Positions 34,266 to 47,554 of a stretch of DNA of 64,000 bases are shown here, piece by piece (the first letter of the stretch is position 1; each line of letters begins with the position of its first letter). Made by a program: the position numbers and the translations under genes. The notes below the pieces were generated by a model. The model was not told the origin of the DNA and searched no databases. It saw nothing but the letters and a program-made list of their open reading frames with translations. Source of the DNA: Siphlonurus alternatus. Taxonomy: Eukaryota > Arthropoda > Insecta > Ephemeroptera > Siphlonuridae. The stretch spans positions 6,269,431-6,333,430 of the forward strand of contig OX463784.1 of assembly GCA_949825025.1 (NCBI GenBank), given 5' to 3'.

Positions 34266-34439
34266 ATAAAAATAATTAAAGTAAAAATTATTTTCAACAT
34301 TTTACTTATTTTTAAATTTTTTAATTTTAATTTATATAAAGAAATATATTTTTTTATAAAATTATTTTTCATTTGCTAAAATTTTATGTATATAATAAAT
34401 TCACAAATGTTGAAACTATATATTATTTAATACCAATTT

Positions 34440-34757
34440 ATATTATATTATATTATATTATATTATATTATATTATATTATATTATATTATATTATATTA
34501 TATTATATTATATTATATTATATTATATTATATTATATTATATTATATTATATTATATTATATTATATTATATTATATTATATTATATTATATTATATTA
34601 TATTATATTATATTATATTTTATTATATTATATTATATTATATTTTATTATGTTATGTTATATTATATTATATTATATTATATTATATTATATTATATTA
34701 TATATAATTATATTATATTATATTATATTATATTATATTATATTATATTATATTATT
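34440..34757 (+). repeat. (TATTA)n minisatellite, ~318 bp
   Basis: About 63 pentanucleotide units with a cluster of variants near 34619-34705. The 149-codon ORF across it (Ile-Leu-Tyr repeats) exists only because the five-base unit contains no stop in that frame; it is not a gene. Confidence 0.97.
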
Positions 34758-35760
34758 TAAACATCTTAACAACAAATGTAATTAATACCAGCCTCCTAAT
34801 AATACTTGGTTCTTGGTTGTAGAGATGGACACGATTAATTATGAGATGTGATTTTTATAGAAATAAAATTATTACTTACCATATTTTAAAACAAATTTTA
34901 ATCTTGATGCGGATGAAAATCCAAAATAGAAGGGAGGCGATTACATCTTTTAGGTTTCCGTCAAAAGACCCACCAAATATCTTTCTTTTGTCTAATTTTG
35001 TACGTATTTATTTGCAACAAAAAAAAAATATATATATATCTTGCAATAGTATTAGATTTTACATATTTTTATATATATATATATATTTTTTTTAAATTTT
35101 TGTAAACCAAGTAATTAATTTTGAGCTAAAACTCCCTGTTACATATATTATATTATTATGATCATACCATGTCTATGCATATTCACTTGCATTTTGACAA
35201 TGTTAGAAAAATCTGTCAAAAAATTATCATATTTTTTGGCCATATGTTTGGGCATTATCAATTTCTGCAAAAATCCAAAATGATTATCTTGCAATGGTAA
35301 CAAAGAGCCTTTTTATTTTTTTAAAATGTATTCAGTATCTTTACACATCTGTATTTATTATATAGTTTAGCAGTCCATTTTTAAAGACAAATTATGAATA
35401 GGGAGTTGTAAAACCAAACATTTTTTTCCATGATTAAAAAATATAAAAAAAAATTGTAATAATAAAAAATATTATGGAAATTGATGCAAAAGTTTTTCCA
35501 TTTTTCACATCAATCCCCCTGTTTGTTTATTTTTGTTTATATTGCACTTATATAGTTTGCAAGCACCTGCGAAACTTTTTCTTTCATAACACATAATCAA
35601 TATTCTTGGCAAACTTTCCAACCAGGCAGTTTATATTTAGTTTAACAAAATGAACTCGTCAAATTGGAATTCGATATTTTGTCTGAAGGGTAGAAAGTAA
35701 AATAAATGAAGGAAAATATAATCAGAAGTTTTTTGTATCTTTCTGTATATCGTCCATTGT
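34758..35760. other. AT-rich non-coding DNA
   Basis: AACTCCCT at 35130 and AGGGAGTT at 35400 form inverted 8-mers 270 bp apart, but the interior is not palindromic and no target duplication is visible. Nothing else is supported. Confidence 0.4.
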
Positions 35761-36393
35761 TGTCCGGAATAATGAGTTATCTGTCTACCATGGTCTCGTT
35801 GCAATAATGAACTATCTGATATTTCAGGTGAGCGTAAAAATTATAAATAGTTACAGCTTGTTATTTTTTTAAATAGCTCAATCGAAAGAAGATGTCGAAA
35901 AAACACACCTATGAATTTTATGTAATTCTTTTTAACACTGCATCATACCTAAAATAGAGATGAAAAGAGGTCACGTGACCTGGAGGCTTCGTCCGCAACG
36001 CCTATACGACGTCATTACATTCTTTGGTTCAACTATATAAACAACCACGTTAATTGCTATGGAAACAAGTAATAATTTTCAATAAACAAGCAACAATGCA
36101 ATAATTGTTTACAAGTATTATATAGATAAACCAAAGAATGTAATGACGTCATAGGCGTTGCGGAATGCACCTACAGGTCACGTGACTTCTTTTATTCTCC
36201 ATTTTAGGTATAATGCAGTACGAAAAAAAAAATCGCATAAAATTCACAGGTGTATTTTTCAACCCCCTCTTACGATTGAGCTAGTAAAAAAATGACATGC
36301 AGGAACTTAATTGTGCTCACCTGAAATAGCAGACAGCTCATTATTGCAACGAAAACTTGGTAGGCAGATAGCTCATTATTCCGGACAAGGGAG
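35761..36393. mobile_element. Large foldback F10 (~633 bp)
   Basis: The ends TTGTCCGGAATAATGAG and CTCATTATTCCGGACAA pair. Inner stretches also pair: TAGCTCAATCG with CGATTGAGCTAG, CAAAGAATGTAATGACGTCA with its partner, and GGTCACGTGACCTG with CAGGTCACGTGAC. The arms are about 250-300 bp with modest divergence. An inner pair of CATACCTAAAATAGAGA-type ends (about 35942 and 36214) may mark a second foldback nested inside the first. No ORF. Fragments lie at 6035 and 62930. Confidence 0.82.
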
Positions 36394-36619
36394 GTTTTAT
36401 TTTCGAAGCCCATCGTAATTTTGAAAGAATGTTTTCTGATCAGAGAACAATGGTCACCTTCATGAAAATTCTTTTTATATTGCATTTTTGGATATCGAGT
36501 TATGTATTTTCACTTTTAATAGTTTTTTGAACCTTTTAACAACCTCAAAATCAAAGGAAAAGACACTGAGATGTCATGATCGTTCAAAGTCTTACCCTAT
36601 AATTATACTTGAGTGTAAA

Positions 36620-36893
36620 ATACTCCCAAGTTGAAATAAATTTCATCTTTTCTTCACTATTAAACTCTCCTCTCATCTTTTGTCCTCTTATTTTACACCA
36701 TTTTAGAGAAAAAAAAATGAAAAAAACGAGATTACCTCTTTTTTCCTCTTCTTGAACATAAAATGTTAGAAATATTGTCTTCATTTCATCCTCACTTTGA
36801 GTAAAAAGGAAATAAGATGTGTTTTAGAGGTAAAAATATTAGGTTTAGATGGGTAAAGGATGAGTTGAAGACGTAATTTTTCAACTAGGGATA
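36620..36893 (+). repeat. R1 repeat copy vi
   Basis: From CCCAAGTTGAAATAAATTTC to GACGTAATTTTTCAACTAGGG. It is nearly collinear with the copy split at 5276-5945 and carries the uninterrupted sequence there (TTCACTATTAAACTCTCCTC). It therefore works as an empty-site reference for the F2 insertion. Confidence 0.82.
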
Positions 36894-36964
36894 ACATGGC
36901 AATAATAATGTCACACCATTTTGCATCACGATTGCATCCCAGTAAACAACTCTGTATCGGTCTT

Positions 36965-37036
36965 GTGTTGGTCCAGTGCTGAGACTGTTGGGCATCTACT
37001 GTGCCAACACTCAAAAGTGCCAGTCCAACATATATT
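36965..37036. repeat. Short inverted repeat cluster
   Basis: GTTGGTCCAGTGCTGAGACT, GTTGGGCATCTACTGTGCCA and a reversed CACTCAAAAGTGCCAGTCCA form overlapping imperfect inverted copies of a CCAGTGTTGG-like motif. Similar degenerate motifs are common repeats in invertebrate genomes; function unknown. Confidence 0.4.
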
Positions 37037-39202
<2,166 letters not shown>

Positions 39203-39481
39203 TAGAGACTTCAAGTGTTCCCCGGCGGGAAAATGTTCTCCATAAGCCTCCATACTAAAAAATTTGAATTTTTTTTAATAACTATTAAAGTAAGCAATTT
39301 AAAAATATCTCCTACCTACTTCCCCTCCCCTCCCCATTTAGAGGTCATTTGATAATGAATCAAGATTTAATTTTTCATTAAAAAAATTCTTTTATGCCAA
39401 AAAAGCTATTTCGAGTTTTTTTTACAAAGGTTTGGATAGAACGGTAGGAACACCGCAAAATCAGCTGACTTGAAGCCTCTA
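39203..39481. mobile_element. TIR element with TA target site (275 bp)
   Basis: The ends GAGACTTCAAGT (39205) and ACTTGAAGCCTC (ending 39479) are inverted with one mismatch and flanked by TA on both sides. The interior is not palindromic and contains CCCCTCCCCTCCCC. No ORF. The short TIR makes this less certain than the foldbacks. Confidence 0.55.
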
Positions 39482-41417
39482 TAGTCAACAATACTGATAA
39501 TATATATTATTTGTTTGTTTTATTCCATTCTATAATGTGTCAAGTTCATTATATTCTTTTGATATAAAGAACTGTGTATTGTATTTGCCTTTAAAGAGAC
39601 TGAATATTAACTTTTAGTCCAAATCCTTAAATATATTAATTTAAATGACATATTTTATTGCATGCACAGCAATAAACGTTGTACTGAATTTTCCAGGATG
39701 CTAAAGGAAGGTGATTTCAATTTACGAGGCCTTACGTATTTTATTATTGTGCTGAAATTTGGAAAGATTAAATTTTATAAAAAGAAACAACAATATCTTT
39801 ATTTTAAGTACAACAAATTTTATGATCAATGCTCAATTTTTAATAATTTTACTTGGCTTTATAAATACTTACTCAAAAAAATAATACACATTATTTTATC
39901 TATTATAGTAGCCAAGTATTAATAAACCATTGACAAACTTGATCCTATTTTATTAATATTTCTTTAAAAAAACAATATTTGTTATTGATAAACATTGCAA
40001 TTGCTTTTCAAAGAAATATAAACTTAAATTAAATTCAGATTCAAGCAATATGATCGCTTTGATGCAACCTTTGAAAATGTTCAACGTCTATATAAACTCT
40101 GTACAAATATGAAATGTCAAGCTAAATATATAGATTATATTTCTGAGTATGTTATCTGAAAGATTTGCAAATATGTTTTTCAATTTCTGATATTATTTTT
40201 ATAAAAATATATTTGTATTAACGGAGATTTATATTCTTAAATATATTTGGTTTAAAACTCCCCAACAAAAAATATTCATCGGATTGAGTTTAGTACTATT
40301 TGTACAATTTAAAAAGCTATTATGGTACAAAATTAATATAATATATATATATAATATAAAACTCTAATGACAGGGAAAAAGAACTCAAATGCTTCAATAT
40401 TGTTGTAAACAAAAAGTGAATTAACTCATTCAAGCCACATGAATGCAAAGTATACATCGGAAGTCGAACATAATTCATTTTAAATTTAAATGAACGAAGA
40501 ATTAAGCAAGTGAAAATTTAAAGATACAACTTAAGCGTGTTTCGGCAAATGATTTATTAGAGTGAAGACTATAGTATTATACTTTCTCTTCAAAAACTAG
40601 GATTTCTTTCGTCTATATATGGTTAATTTAAATTATATATTGTGTACTGGATTACACCCAAACCAGCCTTCCTTACCCGAGTTCATCTCTTCTTAAACGT
40701 AATGGAATTTTATTCTGCGAGAGTAACGTAGTAGTGTTTGAATAAATTTGTTGATTTTTAATTTTTTTTTTGTATAATATATTGAAAGTATTTTTAAGTT
40801 CTTTTATTTTAAATTATAAAAATAATAATTATAAAATAATTAAGTAAAAAGTAATTTATTTTTAAATTAAATAATTTATTTTAATTTTATGTTTTTTAGC
40901 AAGATATCAGTAAAATATTTTCCTATACTTCAAGTTCTATATTATTCAAAGCACTTACACAGAAAAGTGTGCTTTTATTCTTACCACTTTTTTATATCTT
41001 CACACATTTCGTACGAAGTTGTTTACAAAATAAAGTCACCAAAATGACACATCTCTCTTACCATGAACTCTTCATCATCCTGTAATTACTACGTGAAACA
41101 AAAGACAATTTTCAATTTTGAAAAAAATTATACTATTAAGTTAAATTCACAAAATACTTATTAATACAAGTATAGATGTCTCAATGATGACGTCATGGTT
41201 TTTGCAGGTGACTTTGACTGTTTTTAGCTACTTCTTGTGTTGAGTGCAACCTCAACTACGGATCTTCAAAAAGATGCTTCAAACATAACGTAAAAAGCTT
41301 CTCTTTTTTTATATTTTGTTATATAATAAAATACTTGTCTTGTATGAAGTTGTTACTTTTAGTTGGAATAACGGAACAATTTAAAGTAAAGTGTACCTTT
41401 TTTATTTCATGTACAGT
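39482..41417. other. AT-rich non-coding DNA
   Basis: About 1.9 kb with no gene I can support. The 86-codon ORF at 39662-39922 has chance AT-rich composition. Confidence 0.5.
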
Positions 41418-41528
41418 CACTACGTTTACATGATGATGTTTAATGCGTATTCGTTGACGACGGCTAATGTTATTCTTATGAGGCGTCGTCAACGAATACG
41501 CAAGTAACACCGTCATGTAAACGTAGTG
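41418..41528. mobile_element. Tiny foldback MITE, family F4 (copy 1)
   Basis: 111 bp. The ends CACTACGTTTACATGA and TCATGTAAACGTAGTG pair, and so do GCGTATTCGTTGACGACG and CGTCGTCAACGAATACGC, leaving a loop of about 20 bp. The core is inverted relative to copies 2 and 3. No clear target duplication. Confidence 0.85.
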
Positions 41529-41645
41529 ATTGACAAAAGAAAGGTAACCATTACTTTTATAAAAGTCATCTAAGATCCTACTATCTTATATTTAGCATAT
41601 TATAACAATGAAATCAGCTTTATTACATCGTATTTGTTCTCAATT

Positions 41646-41756
41646 CACTACGTTTACATGACGGTGTTTAATGCGTATTCGTTGACGACGCCTCATAAGA
41701 ATAATATTATCCGTCGTCAACGAATACGCATTAAACACCATCATGCAAACGTAGTA
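41646..41756. mobile_element. Tiny foldback MITE, family F4 (copy 2)
   Basis: 111 bp. Same ends and arms as copy 1, only about 120 bp away. The loop (CCTCATAAGAATAATATTAT) is the reverse complement of the copy 1 loop. Confidence 0.85.
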
Positions 41757-42702
41757 ATTGTTAGACAGTTTGTAATGAAGAGTGTCATTGCATGAAATGG
41801 GATCTATAACATGCAATAAACAATATTTAAAAATAAACTTCAGTTTTAAAATTCCAATTAATGGCCCACATATAATTTAAATAATTATATTTTACTATCC
41901 AGCAAATGCGTATTCTAACAATAATGGGTGATTTTAACCGTTATAATTCTGTACCTGATTGAAAGGGCCTGAAAGGCCAGGAGAAAATACTACATAAATA
42001 TATACAAGGAGGTTTCTTATAAAAATGTATTTTAAATAGTTTCTTAGCATACACGACCCTTTAATTGCATTGCAGTAATAATTAATTTAATTTTTGCAGA
42101 TTAAAATAATGTTTAGAATATATACTATGACGTGTATATTACATATAAAATATTATGACATTATGGGACACATAACATAATAACTGTAATAATTATTGCA
42201 AGGTACAAATGTTAAATATATTATAAGCTCAATAATCTAATCTATAACTTTATTTTTGGCATTGCATCAATTCCTTTTAAACTTATGAAATGACGTAAAA
42301 CGATAAATATGTTGAAAAAAAAAAACGGTAAAATTTCCTTATCACATCACAGAAATGATGCAACCCTCTCCGACCGACATACGTTTGCTCACGTAGCACT
42401 TATTTTTTTTAGCTGACATGCAAAACGAATTCACATGTTTTTTTTTAGAAGCATCAGCAGAAAAAAAATACTATTTTTCTTGTAAAGAAATCATCATATA
42501 CATACAGAAGAAAAAATATATAAGAATATTATTGATGTGTCTGTACCAAAAAATATATAAATATAATTTTACTACAATTTTTATATTCAGATTTTTTCTG
42601 TTCATTAATCATATCATGTATATTATGTTATATATAAATATAATTTACGCGAAAATGAGGTATGTTGAGTTTTAAACTCTCCAATAAATGTAATAAATAA
42701 GT
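41757..42702. other. AT-rich non-coding DNA
   Basis: No supported feature. Confidence 0.5.
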
Positions 42703-43114
42703 GGGTGTGTGGCGCAGTGCGCTTGATCGGGTCTCGTCATATCACCGACGTCAAGCAACGCCGACCGTGGTTAGTAGTTGGATGGGTGACCATTTTCAAC
42801 AAAAACAACGTTCCCCACCCAGGGGTAAAACGTTGCGCTTTTTTACTATGTGGTTCCCCTGGTTTTTGGACCATTGCACTTCCGATTTCTTTGACAAAAG
42901 CTGTAGCGTCCATCCTGGCTGAGGTTTCCACGTTTTCCTCACAGTCACAGGCAAATGCCGCGATGGATTGAAGGCCGTGGCCGTCTCTGTTCCGGAAGAG
43001 CTCGCGGAACGAGAAGTTAGGGTTTCGGAAGGTTTGGGGTTTCAAACCTAGTGAGTAATTACTAATTAGAAGTACCCGTCAGTTAGGGTTTGATCAAAAA
43101 AAAAAAAAAAAAAA
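42703..43114 (+). mobile_element. 5S-rRNA-derived SINE, type A, full length
   Basis: The head starts GGGTGTGTGGCGCAGTGCGC. It carries TCGGGTCTCGTCATATCACC, the box A-like GTCAAGCAACGCCGACCG, GGTTAGTAGT and box C-like GGATGGGTGACC. The body, central domain (CTGAGGTTTCCACGTTTTCC, AAATGCCGCGATGGATTG, GGCCGTGGCCG) and type A tail (GGGTTTCGGAAGGTTTGGGG) follow, then GGGTTTGATC and A19. All three 5S internal promoter elements are recognisable. It is the best type A reference in the window. ORFs at 42701-42971 in both directions are read-through of the SINE. Confidence 0.92.
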
Positions 43115-43522
43115 TAGATGTAATAGTCAAGATATTAAATTGTTTAAATTAATTATCGATGCTATTGTAGCCATTTGCTGAAGATAGATTTTCAGGGGAG
43201 CGAGAAGTGACTTTTTCTCAAATTAATAATAATAACTGTGCATCGGAAGAAGTTGGTGAAAGAAAAAAAAAAATGCAAATTTATATCTTGTAACTATACA
43301 ATGTAACAAATATAAGGAAAATTTCAGCAGAAAAATAAATGTATTTTAATAAAAGTATTTATAATTTTGTAGTCACAATATTGTTACCAGATACTATAAG
43401 TTCTTGACTAATTTTAAATATGGTAACAGTGGAAATTTTATTTAAAATGGTCAGTCTTTTTAGTTAACAGAATATTTTATAACTTCAGTCAAACTGATGC
43501 ATATGCATTTGCAATCGCATTT

Positions 43523-43908
43523 GGCGCAGTGCATTGACCGGTTCACGTTAGATCACCGAAGTCAGGCTACGTCGAGCGTGGTTAGTACTTGGATGGGTGA
43601 CCGTTTCAAGTAAAAAATACGCTGCTCCCTCCCTGGGGTAAATTCGTCTCGCTTTTCCTTGCACCCAGTGCAGTGATGCACTTGTGTGTGGTTCCCCAGG
43701 CTTTGAACATCGCTTTGGTCCATTGAGCAAAAGTAGAGGTGTCCGTCCTGACTGAGGTTTTCCACGGTCCCCTCAGTCTCACCTCAGCGAATGCTGGGAC
43801 GTGTAACAGGCCGTAGCATCCGTTCCCTACCTTATCCCTACCCAGTACCCCACCGCGAGCTGTAAGCTCTTAGGGGTGTATCCTTGTAAAAAAAAAAAAA
43901 AAAAAAAA
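43523..43908 (+). mobile_element. 5S-rRNA-derived SINE, type B, full length
   Basis: The head is TGGCGCAGTGCATTGACCGG, then TTCACGTTAGATCACCGAAG, TCAGGCTACGTCGAGCGTGG and TTAGTACTTGGATGGGTGAC. The last segment is closer to a canonical animal 5S box C region than the type A heads. The body and central domain are homologous to type A (GTCCGTCCTGACTGAGGTTT). The tail differs: CCTTATCCCTACCCAGTACC, CGAGCTGTAAGCTCTTAGGG and a final TCCTTGT with about 21 A. It is the best type B reference here. Confidence 0.92.
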
Positions 43909-44236
43909 CTTTATATTTCAAACAAAGTTATGATCAACTTTTTAATTGCAAGAGACAGGAAATTAACCTCAACATGCATGAGGCTGTGAACATTCTCCTG
44001 GTAGGCTTATATTTACACGTGACAAGATAAGAAATGTTGGAGTTAAGTTGAAACAAAAGCAATCTCTATAGAATTGAATTCCAGTTTAGTAACTGGGTAT
44101 TTGGAACATCTAATTCGTAATCAGTCGTGTAGTTGATCTCAGGTACCACCAGATATTATATAAATGACGGTAGCAAACGGAGAATCACAGCTGGAAGATG
44201 ACACAACAGGTACTCTAAATTACTAAATTATATGGT

Positions 44237-44265
44237 AAGTTTTCCATGGTTTCCTCAGTCAACTT
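44237..44265 (+). repeat. SINE central-domain fragment
   Basis: GTTTTCCATGGTTTCCTCAG matches the core of the SINEs. No head or tail is recognisable around it. Confidence 0.4.
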
Positions 44266-44362
44266 TTGGAATGAATTTCTTAGAAAATTACCAATTTACT
44301 GGTACCGAAAGAAGTCACAAAATCCTTCGCAACACTTGGGTATAAAAATTAGGTGGCTAAAC

Positions 44363-44706
44363 TTGGTACAATGTATTGAACGGTTCTCGTTAAATCGCCA
44401 AAGTCAAGCTACGTCAAGCATGGTTTAGTACTTAAATCGGTGACCGTTTTACTTAAAAATTACGTTGTTTCCTAACTGAAGTATTTTCATCTTGCAGTGA
44501 AGCATTTGTAAATTGTTCCCCGGGTTTTGGACATTACTTTGGTCCATTTGTCCGTCCTTATGGGTTTTCCACGGTTCCCTCAGTCTCACCTCAGCGAAGT
44601 CTGGAAAGCTTATAACAGTCCGTGGCCAACATCCTTTCCTTATCCTTATATACTCATTACACCGGTGCGAGCTTAAAGGTCATTGGGATGTTTCCATGTA
44701 AAAATA
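44363..44706 (+). mobile_element. 5S-rRNA-derived SINE, type B, decayed
   Basis: The head is ATGTATTGAACGGTTCTCGT, then AAATCGCCAAAGTCAAGCTA and a mutated box C (TTAGTACTTAAATCGGTGAC). The body has lost segments. Central domain (CCACGGTTCCCTCAGTCTCA) and type B tail remnants (GCGAGCTTAAAGGTCATTGG) are present. It is the oldest-looking 5S SINE here. Confidence 0.8.
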
Positions 44707-44761
44707 GAAAAATTTCAACCAAATTACTCAATTTTTCAGCAAATTGCTGTACAAAGATATC

Positions 44762-44835
44762 CCAAGTGTCTCTAGAGAGACTCGAACCCACGATCTCATG
44801 ATTACAACCATCACTATACAGAGGTTATTTAAAGT
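44762..44835 (-). repeat. tRNA-like SINE head fragment (minus strand)
   Basis: On the minus strand CATGAGATCGTGGGTTCGAG contains a Pol III B box, preceded by a box A-like TATAGTGATGG. It does not fold as a full tRNA, so it is a type C-like SINE remnant. A related ATAACCTCTGGGTTGTAATG is at about 50035 (minus). Confidence 0.45.
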
Positions 44836-45419
44836 ACTTTGTAACAAGAACACGAAGTAATCTCACGCTAGAATTAATATTCTTAACTCGTGTTTAAGAT
44901 GTTCGTAGTACAAAGTTATATTACAATTTTCAACATCATACATATTTATAATTTTAATAAGATAAAAAGAGGGAGTTGAATTGTTCCTGTGTTAAATTAT
45001 GGTAAAATGTTAATGTTTAAATTATAAAACAAAAATTAGTTTTTTTTTTAAATAATAATTAAAATAATTTTCAATAAATTTAAATTTTGTAGCAATAATT
45101 TTGTATTTGCATTTAGATAAAAAATTAAGTATTTTATGTAGTTTATTATTTTCACTGTATTTCTATTTTACTATTAAATAAATATAACTAATTATCATTA
45201 TTTATATAAATACAACTCAAGTTTTAGAGGGTAGACAAACGTACCACTTCTTTGCCAGAAGATCTCGGGTGAAGTCTGAAACCATATGAGAATTTATTTA
45301 TTTCAATTTATATAAAAATAATATTTGCACGACGAAATGGCGCAGGTTAGCATCATTAATGGAACACCTTATATAATAAAATAAACTCTACTGGTATCGA
45401 ATGTAGAGTAGATATAAAT
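44836..45419. other. AT-rich non-coding DNA
   Basis: One GGGAGTT at 44971. No gene or palindrome. Confidence 0.5.
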
Positions 45420-46130
45420 TAAAGGCCTTCTGAACCTTTTCACAGTATTAAGTACACGGTTAGCTTTGCTTCAGTGTGATTCGGCTGCATAAAATTTTTT
45501 GTTTCAGTAGCACAAATATCAGAGATAATAGCCAATGAAAAGGAACCTGTGACGTCACTCACGCTCATTCAGCGGCGACAATATAGGGAAATCCCTGCAA
45601 AAGATAGGTTCACTCCCGCTGCAACCACGGCCACAATTTGACTTCTGGAATTTTGAAACTTTACCAGGGCAGTTTTGATAGTATTTGTCAAATAGCCTGA
45701 AAGATTTTTTTTTATGACATTCATACAAACCGAGTTATCGCGGTAGCAAGATAAGCCAAAAATTTAACATTGTTTTCCTATTCAACATTTTCGCTCCTCT
45801 TTCTACCGCAATAACTCGGTTTGTATGAATGTCATCAAAAAAAAATCTTTCAGGCTATTTGACAAATACTATCAAGACTGCCCTGGTAAAGTTTCAAAAT
45901 TCCAGAAGTAAAATTGTGGCCGTGGTTGCAGCGGGAGTGAACCTATCTTTTGCAGGGATTTCTCTATATTGTCGCCGCTGAATGAGCGTGAGTGACGTCA
46001 CAGGTTCCTTTTCATCGGCTATTATCTCTGATATTTGTGCTGCTGAAACAAAAAAATTTATGCAGCCGAATCATACTAAAGCAAAGCTAACCGTGTACTT
46101 AATATTGTGCAAAGGTTCATAAGGCCTTTA
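45420..46130. mobile_element. Very long near-perfect foldback F5 (707 bp)
   Basis: The element is 45422-46128, flanked by TA. The ends AAGGCCTTCTGAACC and GGTTCATAAGGCCTT start two arms of about 320 bp that match almost base for base. Examples are GAACCTGTGACGTCACTCAC, GTGGCCGTGGTTGCAGCGGG, ATTTGTCAAATAGCCTGAAA and ATTCATACAAACCGAGTTAT. The loop is only about 60 bp (near 45755-45800). No ORF. It is GC-richer than its flanks. The transcript would be a long dsRNA hairpin. Near-identity of arms suggests recent activity or arm conversion. Confidence 0.92.
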
Positions 46131-47554
46131 AGATTACGAAGCTTTTTAATACACCAACGGTATGAGTTTAAAAAAATAATGACTTCCACATCAAACAGTT
46201 AACATTTCTTCTCTTGCGACGATTGAGAAGGTAAAAAATTGTCTCGTAATGTAAGAGAATCAATAAATCAATAAGATTCAATAGGTCTTGAAATAGGTGA
46301 AATGCTGAAGTTGTTGCTGTGTGATTTTCAATTTAAAAGAAATTATATTTCAATGGAAAATGGATAAAGAAATTTAAGGTTACAATGTATTGATCGTATA
46401 TTAGTGTAGATAAAAACAATTAGTTAAAATTAATTAAGATCGATATGTTTCCTTTGTCAAAATTTTAAAAAGGTGATAACAAAATTATAAACATAATTAT
46501 ATTATTTTAAAAGAACGAAATAAAATTATATTTTTATTTTTTATGAAGTAAAAAAATATTGTTTTTTTTTAATGCATTTATAATAAATATTTTTAATGAT
46601 TTGTTATAATACATTGTATTATTTTATTTCTTGGAAAGCATTCGTTGGTTCGAGTTATATTATTATTTATTTTACTAAAGAGCTGCCACTAGTAATTCTA
46701 ATTGATAAATGGAACCATCTTGCTGGCGTCGGGCACAATGCTTGTCATGGAAATAATTGAATTCATTGTATTAATTTACAGATGGATAATAATACAGGGA
46801 TTTTCAAGTAATTAACAAATCGCGAGGTGGATTAGACTAGACTTATGCTAGTCCATAGCAGATATTAATAAATACAACATTTTAGAACATATCTTAATAT
46901 TGAGACTTTGGCAGCGATTGTCAACCCTGTAAAAGATTCCTGGAAAATCCCGATGAGAATCAAATAAATATTATTGAACATTTAAGATTATATACTTATA
47001 TTTTTTTTTAGAAATGAAATATTTTAAAATAAAACTTGTTAAAAAAAAACTTACTGATGGAAAATGTTCGCACGGACTATTAATTTAAATTGCTTCTACA
47101 ACTTTTTAAGGGTAATTAATCACACAAATGTGACAGCTAAGTAACATTAATCAAGCTACAATTGAAGTACCTTGACAAACTTTAATCCAGTAATTGATTA
47201 TTTTCTTTGTAAAAATACAGTTTTTTATTTTGCAGCTTAGCCCAAAACATTTACCTAAAACAAAAGTTTAAGTAAGCTCTCGTCAAACTGTACACTGATC
47301 AAAATGTTTCAGAAATTTCGCATGACGTACAGCATTGTATTTGCTGTCCCGAAATGAATACATTTCCATCTTTTTTTATTGTTTTAATGCTTTAAACGTG
47401 TTACCCATTTTATCTTTATATCCGTATTTCTAAATTTTACAGGGTGAAATTAACGAATATGTTTCATGATAATTATGTTACTTTACTACCCGTTACACCT
47501 TTGTTTTTTATTTATAAATTTATATGCATAATTAAAAACATTTTTTGATAATCT
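46131..47554. other. AT-rich non-coding DNA
   Basis: No supported gene or repeat. Confidence 0.5.

Noticed and set aside
34373..34822. 149-codon ORF rich in Ile, Leu and Tyr
   Set aside because: Entirely produced by the (TATTA)n array.
42701..43045. Several 73-102 codon ORFs on both strands
   Set aside because: They fall inside a 5S-SINE; similar ORFs recur in the other copies and are interrupted at different places, as expected for non-coding repeats.
43523..43625. A genuine 5S rRNA gene
   Set aside because: Only the internal ~75 bp resemble 5S. The 5' and 3' ends that form helix I are missing and a SINE body follows.
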